From CAYJBH01 sp964369965 (GTDB lineage Bacteria > Bacillota > Clostridia > Oscillospirales > Ruminococcaceae), in contig CAYJGF010000005.1 of assembly GCA_964369965.1 (NCBI GenBank), positions 57,902 to 121,901 of the forward strand: a stretch of 64,000 nt of DNA. Reading direction: 5' to 3'. A program made the translations under genes and the position numbers. This document shows, in pieces, positions 15,699 to 23,981 of this stretch (within the stretch, counting starts at the first letter, position 1; every line of letters starts with the position of its first letter). The notes below the pieces were generated by a model, which saw only the letters and a program-made list of their open reading frames with translations, did not search any database and was not told the DNA's origin.

Positions 15699-17200
15699 TG
15701 ATAAACTACATATACCCCGACTACGAGGTCGCAAGAAATTATGACCGTTGCATATCCTGCCGTGTATGTGAGAGGCAGTGTGCCAACGAGGTCCATGAAT
15801 ATATAGAGGACAAAAACAGGATGACCTGTGATGATGCTAAGTGTGTCAACTGTCATCGTTGCGTTTCACTATGTCCGACAAGGGCACTAAAGATAGTCAA
15901 GAGCGATAACACTTATAAGCACAACGCCAACTGGTCCGGCAAGGCTATCGACGAACTCTATCGTCAGGCGAACACCGGTGGTGTCCTGCTCTCCTCCATG
16001 GGCAATCCGGAGAATTATCCGGTCTATTTTGACAAAATCCTGCTCAATGCCTCGCAGGTGACAAACCCGTCCATCGATCCACTTCGTGAGCCGATGGAGA
16101 CAAAGGTATTCCTCGGCGCAAAACCCCAGTCGGTGCAACGCGATGCAAACGGCGACATTATCCCGACATTGCCACCTCACATTAAACTCTCCATGCCGGT
16201 CATGTTCTCGGCGATGAGCTACGGCTCTATCAGCTACAACGCGCATGAGAGTCTTGCGCGTGCCGCAAAGGAGCTCGGCATCTGCTACAACACCGGTGAG
16301 GGCGGCCTGCATGAGGATTTTTATCAGTACGGCGAGAACACCATCGTTCAGGTGGCGTCCGGTCGTTTCGGCGTATATAAGGATTATCTCAACAGCGGCG
16401 CGGCGGTGGAAATCAAGATGGGTCAGGGTGCAAAGCCCGGCATCGGTGGTCACCTGCCCGGCGCTAAAATCATCGGCGATGTCTCCCGCACCAGAATGAT
16501 ACCGGAGGGCAGTGATGCAATCTCACCGGCACCTCACCATGATATCTACTCCATCGAGGATCTGCGCCAGCTGGTCTACTCACTCAAGGAGGCAACCGAC
16601 TATAAAAAACCGGTCATTGTCAAGATTGCGGCGGTGCACAACGTTACCGCCATCGCAAGCGGTATCGCGAGGAGTGGCGCCGACATAATCTCCATAGACG
16701 GCTACCGCGGCGGCACCGGCGCGGCACCGACAAGAATTAGGGACTCGGTCGGCATACCCATCGAGCTTGCACTCGCCGGTGTGGACAAACGTCTGCGCGA
16801 CGAGGGTATTCGTGACAACGTCAGCTTGGTGGTGGGCGGCAGCATCCGCAACTCCGCCGACGTGGTCAAGGCGATAGCGCTCGGCGCCGACTGCTGTTAT
16901 ATCGGCACCGCGGCATTGCTCGCACTCGGCTGTCATCTCTGCCGCAGCTGTCACGGTGCAAAATGCAACTGGGGTATAGCCACCCAACGCCCCGACCTCA
17001 CCAAACGTCTCAACCCGGAACTCGGTCACAAACGACTTGTCAACCTTTTGAGCGCATGGGAGCATGAGATAAAAGAGATGATGGGCGGCATGGGCATCAA
17101 CTCCATTGAGAGTCTGCGCGGCAACCGATTGATGCTCCGCGGTATCGGGCTGAACGAAAAGGAACTGGAAGTACTCGGCATAAAACATGCCGGTGAATAA
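15698..17200 (+). CDS. glutamate synthase, FMN-binding synthase domain with two 4Fe-4S clusters (split GOGAT domain 2)
   Basis: This 500-residue protein carries an N-terminal ferredoxin module (CISCRVCERQC and CVNCHRCVSLCP, about 18-59). The glutamate synthase barrel follows, binding FMN and 2-oxoglutarate: MSYGSISYNAHESLARA, NTGEGGLHE, KMGQGAKPGIGGHLPG and DGYRGGTGAAP. CHLCRSCHGAKC near residue 415 is the 3Fe-4S-type cysteine cluster. This architecture is the archaeal/clostridial form of GOGAT large-subunit core. The amidotransferase is encoded directly upstream and the GXGXG domain at 20154. Confidence 0.93.
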   Translation: MINYIYPDYEVARNYDRCISCRVCERQCANEVHEYIEDKNRMTCDDAKCVNCHRCVSLCPTRALKIVKSDNTYKHNANWSGKAIDELYRQANTGGVLLSSMGNPENYPVYFDKILLNASQVTNPSIDPLREPMETKVFLGAKPQSVQRDANGDIIPTLPPHIKLSMPVMFSAMSYGSISYNAHESLARAAKELGICYNTGEGGLHEDFYQYGENTIVQVASGRFGVYKDYLNSGAAVEIKMGQGAKPGIGGHLPGAKIIGDVSRTRMIPEGSDAISPAPHHDIYSIEDLRQLVYSLKEATDYKKPVIVKIAAVHNVTAIASGIARSGADIISIDGYRGGTGAAPTRIRDSVGIPIELALAGVDKRLRDEGIRDNVSLVVGGSIRNSADVVKAIALGADCCYIGTAALLALGCHLCRSCHGAKCNWGIATQRPDLTKRLNPELGHKRLVNLLSAWEHEIKEMMGGMGINSIESLRGNRLMLRGIGLNEKELEVLGIKHAGE

Positions 17201-17227
17201 ATTATTAATAAAAATAGGAGTTAATTG

Positions 17228-18496
17228 ATGATTACAGCTATAGTCGGCACCAACTGGGGAGATGAGGGCAAGGGGCGCATGGTCGATCTTTTGTCGGAGA
17301 ACTATGACATAATCTGTCGCTATCAGGGCGGCAACAATGCCGGTCACACCGTCATCAACGAACGCGGTAAATTCATACTCAACCTATTGCCGTCCGGAAT
17401 ACTGCGCGAGACGACGGTCAACGTGATGGGTGGCGGCATGGTGGTGGACATCGAGCACCTGTGCAAAGAGCTGGAAGGGCTTGCCTCAAAAGGAATTGTT
17501 ATCACACCGGAAAATCTCAAAATCTCCGATCGTGCGACCATCTGTATGCCGTATCATGTCCTACAGGATTGCCTTGAAGAGGACCGTCTTGCCGACAAAA
17601 AGTTTGGCTCGACAAGGCGCGGTATAGCACCGGTCTATGCCGATAAGTTTATGAAAAAGGCACTGCGTTTCTCCGACCTGTTTGATACCGAGACGCTCGC
17701 CGAGAAGATAGCGGACATTGTGGAGTGGAAAAACATCACCCTCACCGGCTATAAGAACGAGAGTTTGATTGCCGACGAGGTGACAAAACGACTTTTGAGC
17801 TATGCCGAAAAAATCATGCCGTACATCACCGATGTGACCGTGTTTTTAAACGAGGCGGTCAAGGCAGGCAAAAACATTATGTTCGAGGCACAACTCGGCG
17901 CACTGCGTGACATCGACTTCGGTATCTATCCCTATACCTCCTCCTCCTCGACCATAGCGGCGTACGCCCCTATCGGCGCCGGCATACCCGGCACAAAACT
18001 GGACGAGACCATCGGGATAATGAAAGCCTACTCCAGCTGTGTGGGCGAGGGGCCTTTCACCGCCGAGCTGTTCGGTGAGGAGGGTGACAAGCTGCGAGGT
18101 GTCGGCGACGAGTTCGGGGCGGCGACCGGCAGGCCGCGACGTGTCGGCGGTTTTGACGTGGTGGCATCGAGATACGGTGTCGAGATGCAGGGCGCGACCA
18201 TGCTCGCACTCACGAAACTGGACATTTTAAGCTACCTTGATAAAATCCCGGTCTGCGTTGCATACGAGGTGGACGGCGAGATCATACACGACTTCCCGAC
18301 CGGCGATCGTTTAAACCGCGCAAAACCCGTCTATGAATATATGGAGGGCTTTGGCGGCGATGTATCCAAGGCACGCAGCATGAGCGACCTGCCAAAGGCG
18401 GCGGTGGACTATATCAAGTATATAGAAAAACAGATGAACTGCCCGATAAAATACGTATCACTCGGTCCGGATAGAGACAGCTATATAGAACTGTAA
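17228..18496 (+). CDS. purA: adenylosuccinate synthetase
   Basis: It joins IMP and aspartate using GTP, the first committed step to AMP. The start is ATG at 17228 after an AGGAG site; the in-frame TTG just before is not needed. Motifs are GTNWGDEGKGRMVD (P-loop and catalytic Asp, about 7-20), GGNNAGHT (about 36-43, catalytic His), GSTRRGIAPVYADK (about 127-140) and the QLGALRDIDFGIYPYTSSS segment. The 422-residue length is standard. It is inserted between the glutamate synthase FMN subunit and the ferredoxin subunit in the same direction, an unusual place that couples purine synthesis to the nitrogen operon. Confidence 0.96.
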   Translation: MITAIVGTNWGDEGKGRMVDLLSENYDIICRYQGGNNAGHTVINERGKFILNLLPSGILRETTVNVMGGGMVVDIEHLCKELEGLASKGIVITPENLKISDRATICMPYHVLQDCLEEDRLADKKFGSTRRGIAPVYADKFMKKALRFSDLFDTETLAEKIADIVEWKNITLTGYKNESLIADEVTKRLLSYAEKIMPYITDVTVFLNEAVKAGKNIMFEAQLGALRDIDFGIYPYTSSSSTIAAYAPIGAGIPGTKLDETIGIMKAYSSCVGEGPFTAELFGEEGDKLRGVGDEFGAATGRPRRVGGFDVVASRYGVEMQGATMLALTKLDILSYLDKIPVCVAYEVDGEIIHDFPTGDRLNRAKPVYEYMEGFGGDVSKARSMSDLPKAAVDYIKYIEKQMNCPIKYVSLGPDRDSYIEL

Positions 18497-18506
18497 AAGG
18501 AGAACC

Positions 18507-18941
18507 GTGAAAAGAATTTATGTGAATGAAAAGTGGTGCCTCGGTTGCCACCTTTGTGAATATCAATGCGCCTTTGCAAACTCCGGCGAGCGCGACATGG
18601 CAAGGGCGTTGATGGACAAAAAGATAAGCTCCGCCATAAAGGTGGAGCAGCATGATAACATCAGCTTTGCCGTATCCTGCCGTCACTGCGACACACCGCT
18701 GTGCACCAAAGGTTGCATAACCGGCGCACTTAGCGTCAACGACGGTGTTATAAAGATTGACAAGGACAAATGCATAAGTTGTTGCACCTGTGTTCTGGTA
18801 TGTCCCTATGGTGCGGTTGCGTACACCGAGGGCGGTGTCATGCAAAAATGTGAGCTGTGTATCGAGAATTCCGGCGGCTCACCGCGCTGTGTCGCGGGAT
18901 GTCCAAACGGTGCCATTGTGTTTGAGGAGGAGGCGATATGA
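18507..18941 (+). CDS. 4Fe-4S ferredoxin subunit of the glutamate synthase cluster
   Basis: The 144-residue HycB/DMSO-reductase-B-like electron-transfer protein starts at GTG 18507 after AGGAG. Four cysteine groups are visible: CLGCHLCEYQC (about 11-21), CRHCDTPLCTKGC (about 58-70), CISCCTCVLVCP (about 91-102) and CELCIENSGGSPRCVAGCP (about 114-132). These fit up to four 4Fe-4S clusters. It probably passes electrons between the flavoprotein at 18938, which it overlaps by 4 bases, and the synthase subunit. The partner role is inferred from the operon. Confidence 0.85.
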   Translation: MKRIYVNEKWCLGCHLCEYQCAFANSGERDMARALMDKKISSAIKVEQHDNISFAVSCRHCDTPLCTKGCITGALSVNDGVIKIDKDKCISCCTCVLVCPYGAVAYTEGGVMQKCELCIENSGGSPRCVAGCPNGAIVFEEEAI

Positions 18942-20167
18942 AATATGTAATTATCGGCAACTCCGCCGCCGGTATCGGCACGGTGGAGGGGATACGGGAA
19001 TATGACAAGACCGGTGAGATAGTCATGATAACCGACGAGGTGCACCACACCTATTCACGCCCGCTTATATCCTACCTCCTGCTCGGTAAGACGGATGAGG
19101 AGCGCATGAAATACCGCCCGAACGACTTCTATGAAAAAAATAATGTCGAGTTGATATCCGGCGTCAAGGTCACCGCTATCGACGACAAGAAAAAATCCCT
19201 GACACTGGATAACGGTGAGGAATGTACATATGATAAGTTGATGGTGTCAACCGGTTCCTCTGCGTTTGTCCCACCCATGGACGGGCTTGACAGTGTCAAG
19301 AATAAGACCACATTTATGAGCCTTGACGATGCCCACACCTTGCGCGATATGATCACACCGAACTGCAATGTGCTTATAATCGGCGCCGGACTTATCGGAC
19401 TTAAATGCGCCGAGGGTATCATGAAGACAACAAAGGTCACCTGTGTCGATCTCGCCCCGAAGGTCCTCTCCAGCATACTGGACGATGAGGGCGCGGCGAT
19501 GGTACAGGCGAATTTAGAGGCTCACGGCGCGAAGTTTATCCTCGGCGACAGTGTCGAGCTTTTTAAGGGCAATAAGGCAACGCTTAAAAGCGGTAAAGTG
19601 GTCGATTTTGATGTGCTTGTTCTCGCCGTGGGTGTGCGACCCAATGTCTCACTGCTCGGCGATATTGCTAAGATAAACCGCGGTATTTCGGTCAACGAGA
19701 GAAGTGAGACCACCGCCCCCGATATCTATGCCGCCGGTGACTGCACCGAGACGTTTGACATATCGAGTGGTGAAAACAGGATAATGGCACTGCTACCCAA
19801 CGCCTACCTACAGGGTGAGTGTGCCGGCAGAAATATGGCAGGCGGTGATGGGGCTTTTGACAACGCGATACCGATGAATGCAATAGGTTTTTTCGGGGTG
19901 CATGTCCTGACCGCCGGCAATTATACCGGTGAGAGTTATATCGAAAAGCATGGCAATCACTACAAACGTCTTTTCTATTCCGACGGCAGGCTCAACGGAT
20001 TTATTATAATCGGCGATATTGACAAGGCAGGCATTTACACCAGCCTTATCCGTGAAAAACGCTCGCTTGATGCGGTTGATTTCGAGATGATATGCAAAAA
20101 ACCGGGCATGATGGCATTTACAAAACAAGAGCGGTTAGAGAGGTTATCAAACTATGTTAAAAATTGA
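18938..20167 (+). CDS. NAD(P)H/FAD-dependent oxidoreductase of the glutamate synthase cluster
   Basis: This is a 409-residue pyridine nucleotide-disulfide oxidoreductase-type flavoprotein. The N-terminal FAD motif is a variant, IIGNSAAGIGTVEGI (residues 4-18). The NAD(P) Rossmann motif is LIIGAGLIGLKCAEGI (about 145-160), and the second FAD contact is PDIYAAGDC (about 264-272). It resembles NADH:rubredoxin oxidoreductase / NirB-N-terminal-like proteins rather than classical GltD. It most likely supplies reducing power for glutamate synthase through the adjacent ferredoxin. It overlaps the genes on both sides (4 and 14 bases). Confidence 0.85.
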   Translation: MKYVIIGNSAAGIGTVEGIREYDKTGEIVMITDEVHHTYSRPLISYLLLGKTDEERMKYRPNDFYEKNNVELISGVKVTAIDDKKKSLTLDNGEECTYDKLMVSTGSSAFVPPMDGLDSVKNKTTFMSLDDAHTLRDMITPNCNVLIIGAGLIGLKCAEGIMKTTKVTCVDLAPKVLSSILDDEGAAMVQANLEAHGAKFILGDSVELFKGNKATLKSGKVVDFDVLVLAVGVRPNVSLLGDIAKINRGISVNERSETTAPDIYAAGDCTETFDISSGENRIMALLPNAYLQGECAGRNMAGGDGAFDNAIPMNAIGFFGVHVLTAGNYTGESYIEKHGNHYKRLFYSDGRLNGFIIIGDIDKAGIYTSLIREKRSLDAVDFEMICKKPGMMAFTKQERLERLSNYVKN

Positions 20168-20873
20168 TGCGTCGGCAGGGAATTTTCGCCTGTTGAATGA
20201 AAAGATCAAGGCGGCAAATGAGGATGTCGAGATTGTAAACTGTTATGGTGATCGCTTTATCGGCACCGGTCAGTCCGGCAAAAAGATTGTCATAGACGGC
20301 ACACCCGGCAACGCTCTCGGTGCCTATCTTGACGGTGCGGACATTGAGGTCCACGGCAACGTGCAGGACGCGGTCGGCGACACCATGAACGACGGCACCA
20401 TAGTTGTCCACGGCAGTGCCGGTGATGCCCTCGGCTATGCTATGCGCGGCGGCAAAATCTTTGTCAAGGGCGGCAGTGGCTACCGCACCGGTATACACAT
20501 GAAACAGTACAAAGAGAAGTGCCCGACCATAGTGGTTGGCGGCGCGGCAGGCAGCTTCCTCGGGGAGTATCTTGCAGGTGGGCTGATAATCGTACTCGGC
20601 ATAGGCTGCGACACTCTACCGGTCGGCAACTTTGCAGGCGTCGGTATGCACGGTGGCAAAATGTATATCCGTGCCGACGAGATACCGGTAAATCTCCCCT
20701 CGCAGGTGAGTGCGAGTCTCGTCGAGGGGGACAATTTGCAGGACATCAAAGCGATTATTGAGGAATATTCGACCTGCTTCGGCTTTGATGCGAAGGATAT
20801 ACTGTCAAAAAAATACCTCCTGCTCACCCCCAACGCCAAAAATCCTTACAAACAGCTCTACACCGCGAACTAA
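20154..20873 (+). CDS. glutamate synthase GXGXG domain (split GOGAT domain 3)
   Basis: The 239-residue protein has the right-handed beta-helix of the GltB C-terminus. It shows many GXXXG-type turns, such as GQSGKKIVIDGTPGNALG, GDTMNDGTIVVHGSAGDALG and RGGKIFVKGGSGYRTG. In GOGAT this domain is structural and brings the glutaminase and synthase domains together. Here it is a separate polypeptide translated from an ATG overlapping the previous stop by 14 bases. Confidence 0.9.
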   Translation: MLKIDASAGNFRLLNEKIKAANEDVEIVNCYGDRFIGTGQSGKKIVIDGTPGNALGAYLDGADIEVHGNVQDAVGDTMNDGTIVVHGSAGDALGYAMRGGKIFVKGGSGYRTGIHMKQYKEKCPTIVVGGAAGSFLGEYLAGGLIIVLGIGCDTLPVGNFAGVGMHGGKMYIRADEIPVNLPSQVSASLVEGDNLQDIKAIIEEYSTCFGFDAKDILSKKYLLLTPNAKNPYKQLYTAN

Positions 20874-20891
20874 ACCGGAAAGGATAAAACG

Positions 20892-22208
20892 ATGAACATT
20901 ACAGTTTCCGAAATACTGGATTTTGTAGAGGAGAATGATGTCAAGTTCGTTCGACTTGGTTTTTGTGACATTTTCGGTGCTCACAAGAACATTTCCATCA
21001 TGTCAAGTGAACTTAGGACAGTGTTTGAAAACGGTGTCGCCATTGACGCTACCGTAATTGACGGTTTTAAAGAAAAGGCGAGTGAACTCTATCTATTCCC
21101 CGACCCATCTACATTGATGGTTTTGCCTTGGCGACCGGACCCGGGCAGGGTGGTGCGATTTTTTTGCGATATAAAATACCCCGGTGGTGCGCCTTTTGAG
21201 CGTGACCCACGAGCAATATTGAAAAATGTACTGAAAAAGATCGAGAGTCTGGGATATATATGCAAAATCGGTGCGGAATGTGAGTTTTATCTTTTCAAGA
21301 CGGACGACGACGGTGCACCCACCTACAACACCATCGATTACGGCGGCTATCTCGACATAGCACCACTCGATAAAGGGGAAAATATACGTCGTGAGATATG
21401 CCTCAATTTAGAGGAAATGGGGCTAAAACCGCAGTGCTCCCACCATGAAAAAGGTCCCGGTCAAAATGAGATTGACTTTCGTTACAGCGACGCGCTAAAC
21501 TCTGCGGACAACCTCATGACCTTTAAGTCGGTGGTCAAGGCGATAGCGGCAAGGAACGGGCTTTTTGCCTCCTTTATGCCCAAACCTCTCAAAGGCAAGA
21601 GCGGTAACGGTATGCACATCAACATGTCGCTGAGCCAAAACGGCAATAACGTATTCAAAAACCCCGAGGTGGGTCACAGCCCCATCGCCGAAAGTTTTAT
21701 AGCCGGTGTGCTCGACAAAGCCTGTGACATGACCGCATTTTTAAACCCTATCATAAACTCTTATGAGCGATTTGGCGAAATGTCGGCACCCTCACATGTG
21801 TCATGGTCGGGGCAAAACTATTCGCAACTTATAAGGACACCGAATGCCTCAAAGGAACGCATGAGGATGGAACTGCGCTCCCCCGATGCCACACTCAACC
21901 CATACATTGCATACGCTCTAATAATCAGCGCAGGGCTTTATGGGATAGAGAATAACCTACCACTGCCACCAAGTGTCGATTTTGCCCTTGCTCAACCGAG
22001 TGAGGAGGAGCTTGAAAATTTAAAGCCGCTCCCAAAATCGCTGAGCGAGGCACTTGATACCGCATCCGGCTCGGACTTTATTAAAAGTGTTATCGGCGAG
22101 GAGATGTTGCGTGACTATGTCAACTTAAAACACGGTGAAATAAAGGCGTGTGAAAAAGCGAATGATAAAGAGGTTTTTATGACAGAGCGGTATTTTAATT
22201 TCTTTTAA
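20892..22208 (+). CDS. glnA: glutamine synthetase type I
   Basis: The 438-residue dodecameric GSI (alpha type, without the adenylylation insert) makes glutamine for the adjacent GOGAT. Motifs are DPSTLMVLPWRPDPGR (about 73-88), GAECEFYLF (metal site, about 130-138), KGPGQNEIDFRYSDAL (about 189-204), GNGMHINMS (about 239-247), NSYERFGEMSAPSHVSWS (about 292-309) and MRMELRSPDATLNPY (about 325-339). The start is ATG 20892 behind GGAAAGGA. It is the last enzyme gene of the glt run, followed by the ANTAR regulator. Confidence 0.96.
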   Translation: MNITVSEILDFVEENDVKFVRLGFCDIFGAHKNISIMSSELRTVFENGVAIDATVIDGFKEKASELYLFPDPSTLMVLPWRPDPGRVVRFFCDIKYPGGAPFERDPRAILKNVLKKIESLGYICKIGAECEFYLFKTDDDGAPTYNTIDYGGYLDIAPLDKGENIRREICLNLEEMGLKPQCSHHEKGPGQNEIDFRYSDALNSADNLMTFKSVVKAIAARNGLFASFMPKPLKGKSGNGMHINMSLSQNGNNVFKNPEVGHSPIAESFIAGVLDKACDMTAFLNPIINSYERFGEMSAPSHVSWSGQNYSQLIRTPNASKERMRMELRSPDATLNPYIAYALIISAGLYGIENNLPLPPSVDFALAQPSEEELENLKPLPKSLSEALDTASGSDFIKSVIGEEMLRDYVNLKHGEIKACEKANDKEVFMTERYFNFF

Positions 22209-22215
22209 TCTGTGT

Positions 22216-22221
22216 TATAAT
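22216..22221 (+). promoter_or_regulatory. candidate extended -10 promoter of the ANTAR regulator
   Basis: TGTTATAAT with TATAAT at 22216-22221 lies just after the glnA stop; the -35 region (TTTTAA) is weak. It could give basal expression of the regulator apart from the glt operon. Confidence 0.4.
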
Positions 22222-22258
22222 ATCTTAAGTGGGGAGGTGGTGACAGATAGAAAAAGCG

Positions 22259-22819
22259 TTGATAGTATCAAGTGTCGATAAGGCGAGTGATTTTGTGGTC
22301 GCCACACTTAAAGAGTTCGGGATTTCGATGAACACCATTGTCGGGTCCGCCTCACATGTTCGTCGTCTTGTGACACAACAGGATTTTGACCTTGTTGTAA
22401 TAAACTCCCCGCTCAAAGATGAGTCCGGTGAGCGATTGTCACGCGACATATCCGCCCTGAATAAATGTCAGGTTTTGCTGATGGTTCGGGGGGAATATTA
22501 TGACGATATTTCAAGCTCGGTGGAGGATTACGGCGTCATCACCATCTCAAAACCCGTCAATCGCAGTATGTTCTGGTTTTCGTTAAAACTTGCAAAGGCG
22601 GCACACGGTCGACTGCTGAAAATGCAAAGCGAAAATGCTAAACTTGTTCAAAAAATTGAGGACATCAAGATAATCGACAGGGCAAAACACGTGCTATGTT
22701 CCTACCTCAACATGACCGAGGAGGAGGCACACAAACACATCGAGCGTCAGGCTATGGACAGCCGCTCAAGCAGGCGCAGTGTGGCGCAGGGGATATTGAG
22801 ATTATATGAAGAACAATAA
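22259..22819 (+). CDS. ANTAR-domain RNA-binding response regulator (nitrogen antiterminator)
   Basis: Residues 1-115 form a receiver-like domain that lacks a full set of phosphorylation residues: the usual Asp position is in LVVINSPLKDE. Residues about 120-185 form the ANTAR domain, with IEDIKIIDRAKHVLCSYLNMTEEEAH and AQGILRLYEE, preceded by a coiled-coil stretch. Such proteins bind hexaloop RNA hairpins and prevent transcription termination. Two matching leaders lie in the same island. The listed start is TTG 22259, but it is 19 bases from the GGGGAGGTGG site. An ATA at 22247 is better spaced and would give MEKALIVSS, the usual family start. Target genes are inferred. Confidence 0.85.
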   Translation: MIVSSVDKASDFVVATLKEFGISMNTIVGSASHVRRLVTQQDFDLVVINSPLKDESGERLSRDISALNKCQVLLMVRGEYYDDISSSVEDYGVITISKPVNRSMFWFSLKLAKAAHGRLLKMQSENAKLVQKIEDIKIIDRAKHVLCSYLNMTEEEAHKHIERQAMDSRSSRRSVAQGILRLYEEQ

Positions 22820-22910
22820 GCGCTACGTCCCTAATTTATTGATATTATTTCAATAATTCAACTTGCGTCCCCGTAATATTTAAAGGTTTAACAGAAAGGA
22901 TTTATATATC

Positions 22911-23981
22911 ATGTCAAAAAAGGCTTATCTTGTCCTATCAAACGGCACAATATTTGAGGGTACTTCGTTTGGAGCCGCCACCGATGTCGTGGGTGAGGTT
23001 GTGTTCACCACCGGCATGACCGGTTATCTTGAAACGTTGACCGACCCGAGCTATAAAGGACAGATAGTGCTACAGACCTTTCCGCTCATAGGCAACTACG
23101 GTGTGATACCGAGTGATTTTGAAAGCGAGCATATAGGCGCATGCGGTTATATAGTACGACATAGGTGTCAGCACCCCTCCAACTTTCGTAGTGAGGGCGA
23201 GCTTGACACCTTTTTAAAAGACAGGAATATAGTCGGTCTTTGTGACATCGACACAAGGGCACTCACCCGAATTATCCGCACACAGGGCGTCATGAACGGC
23301 ATGATAACCGATGATGTGAGCAAGGCGAGCGCCGATACACTCGCGTGTTACAGTGTACAAAAAGCGGTTGAGGCGGTCGGCTGTGACAAGAGCGGTCTAT
23401 TAAGATCGGATAATAAAAAGCTCACCGTCGCACTGCTGGACTTCGGTTACAAACACAACATCGCAAAGGAGCTTGCAAAACGCGGTTGTGACGTGCACAT
23501 ACTGCCGGCAAAAACCACCGCCGACGAGATAAAAGCCCTCGGGGTAGACGGCATAATGCTCTCCAACGGGCCCGGCGACCCTGCCGACAATGTCGAGATC
23601 ATCGCCAATCTTAAAGAGATTGCAGGTCTGAATATACCGGTTTTCGGCATCTGCCTCGGTCATCAACTGCTCGCCCTTGCGATGGGATTTAGCACCTCAA
23701 AACTGCGCTTCGGTCACCGCGGTGCAAATCAACCGGTCAAGGATTTGACCACCGGCAGGGTGTATATATCCAGTCAAAACCACGGCTATGCGGTGGACGG
23801 CAACAGTATCGACGAGAATGTCGCAAAACAGTGGTTCATCAACGTTAACGATAAAACATGTGAGGGAATTTTGTACAACAAAATTCCGGCGACCTCGGTG
23901 CAGTTCCACCCCGAGGCGTGCGGCGGACCGCTGGACACCGGCTTTTTGTTCGACAAATTCATTGAAAGGATGGTGCGCTAA
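22911..23981 (+). CDS. carA: carbamoyl-phosphate synthase small (glutaminase) subunit
   Basis: It hydrolyses glutamine and channels ammonia to CarB for carbamoyl phosphate, used for pyrimidines and arginine. Residues 1-145 form the CarA N-terminal domain (GEVVFTTGMTGYLETLTDPSY). Residues about 165-355 form the class I amidotransferase with FGICLGHQLLALA (nucleophile Cys about 246) and the HPE catalytic pair in VQFHPEACGGP. The 356-residue length is normal. It starts after AGAAAGGA and overlaps carB by one base. The 91-base gap before it holds only a short TTATTGA/TCAATAA hairpin. Confidence 0.97.
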   Translation: MSKKAYLVLSNGTIFEGTSFGAATDVVGEVVFTTGMTGYLETLTDPSYKGQIVLQTFPLIGNYGVIPSDFESEHIGACGYIVRHRCQHPSNFRSEGELDTFLKDRNIVGLCDIDTRALTRIIRTQGVMNGMITDDVSKASADTLACYSVQKAVEAVGCDKSGLLRSDNKKLTVALLDFGYKHNIAKELAKRGCDVHILPAKTTADEIKALGVDGIMLSNGPGDPADNVEIIANLKEIAGLNIPVFGICLGHQLLALAMGFSTSKLRFGHRGANQPVKDLTTGRVYISSQNHGYAVDGNSIDENVAKQWFINVNDKTCEGILYNKIPATSVQFHPEACGGPLDTGFLFDKFIERMVR

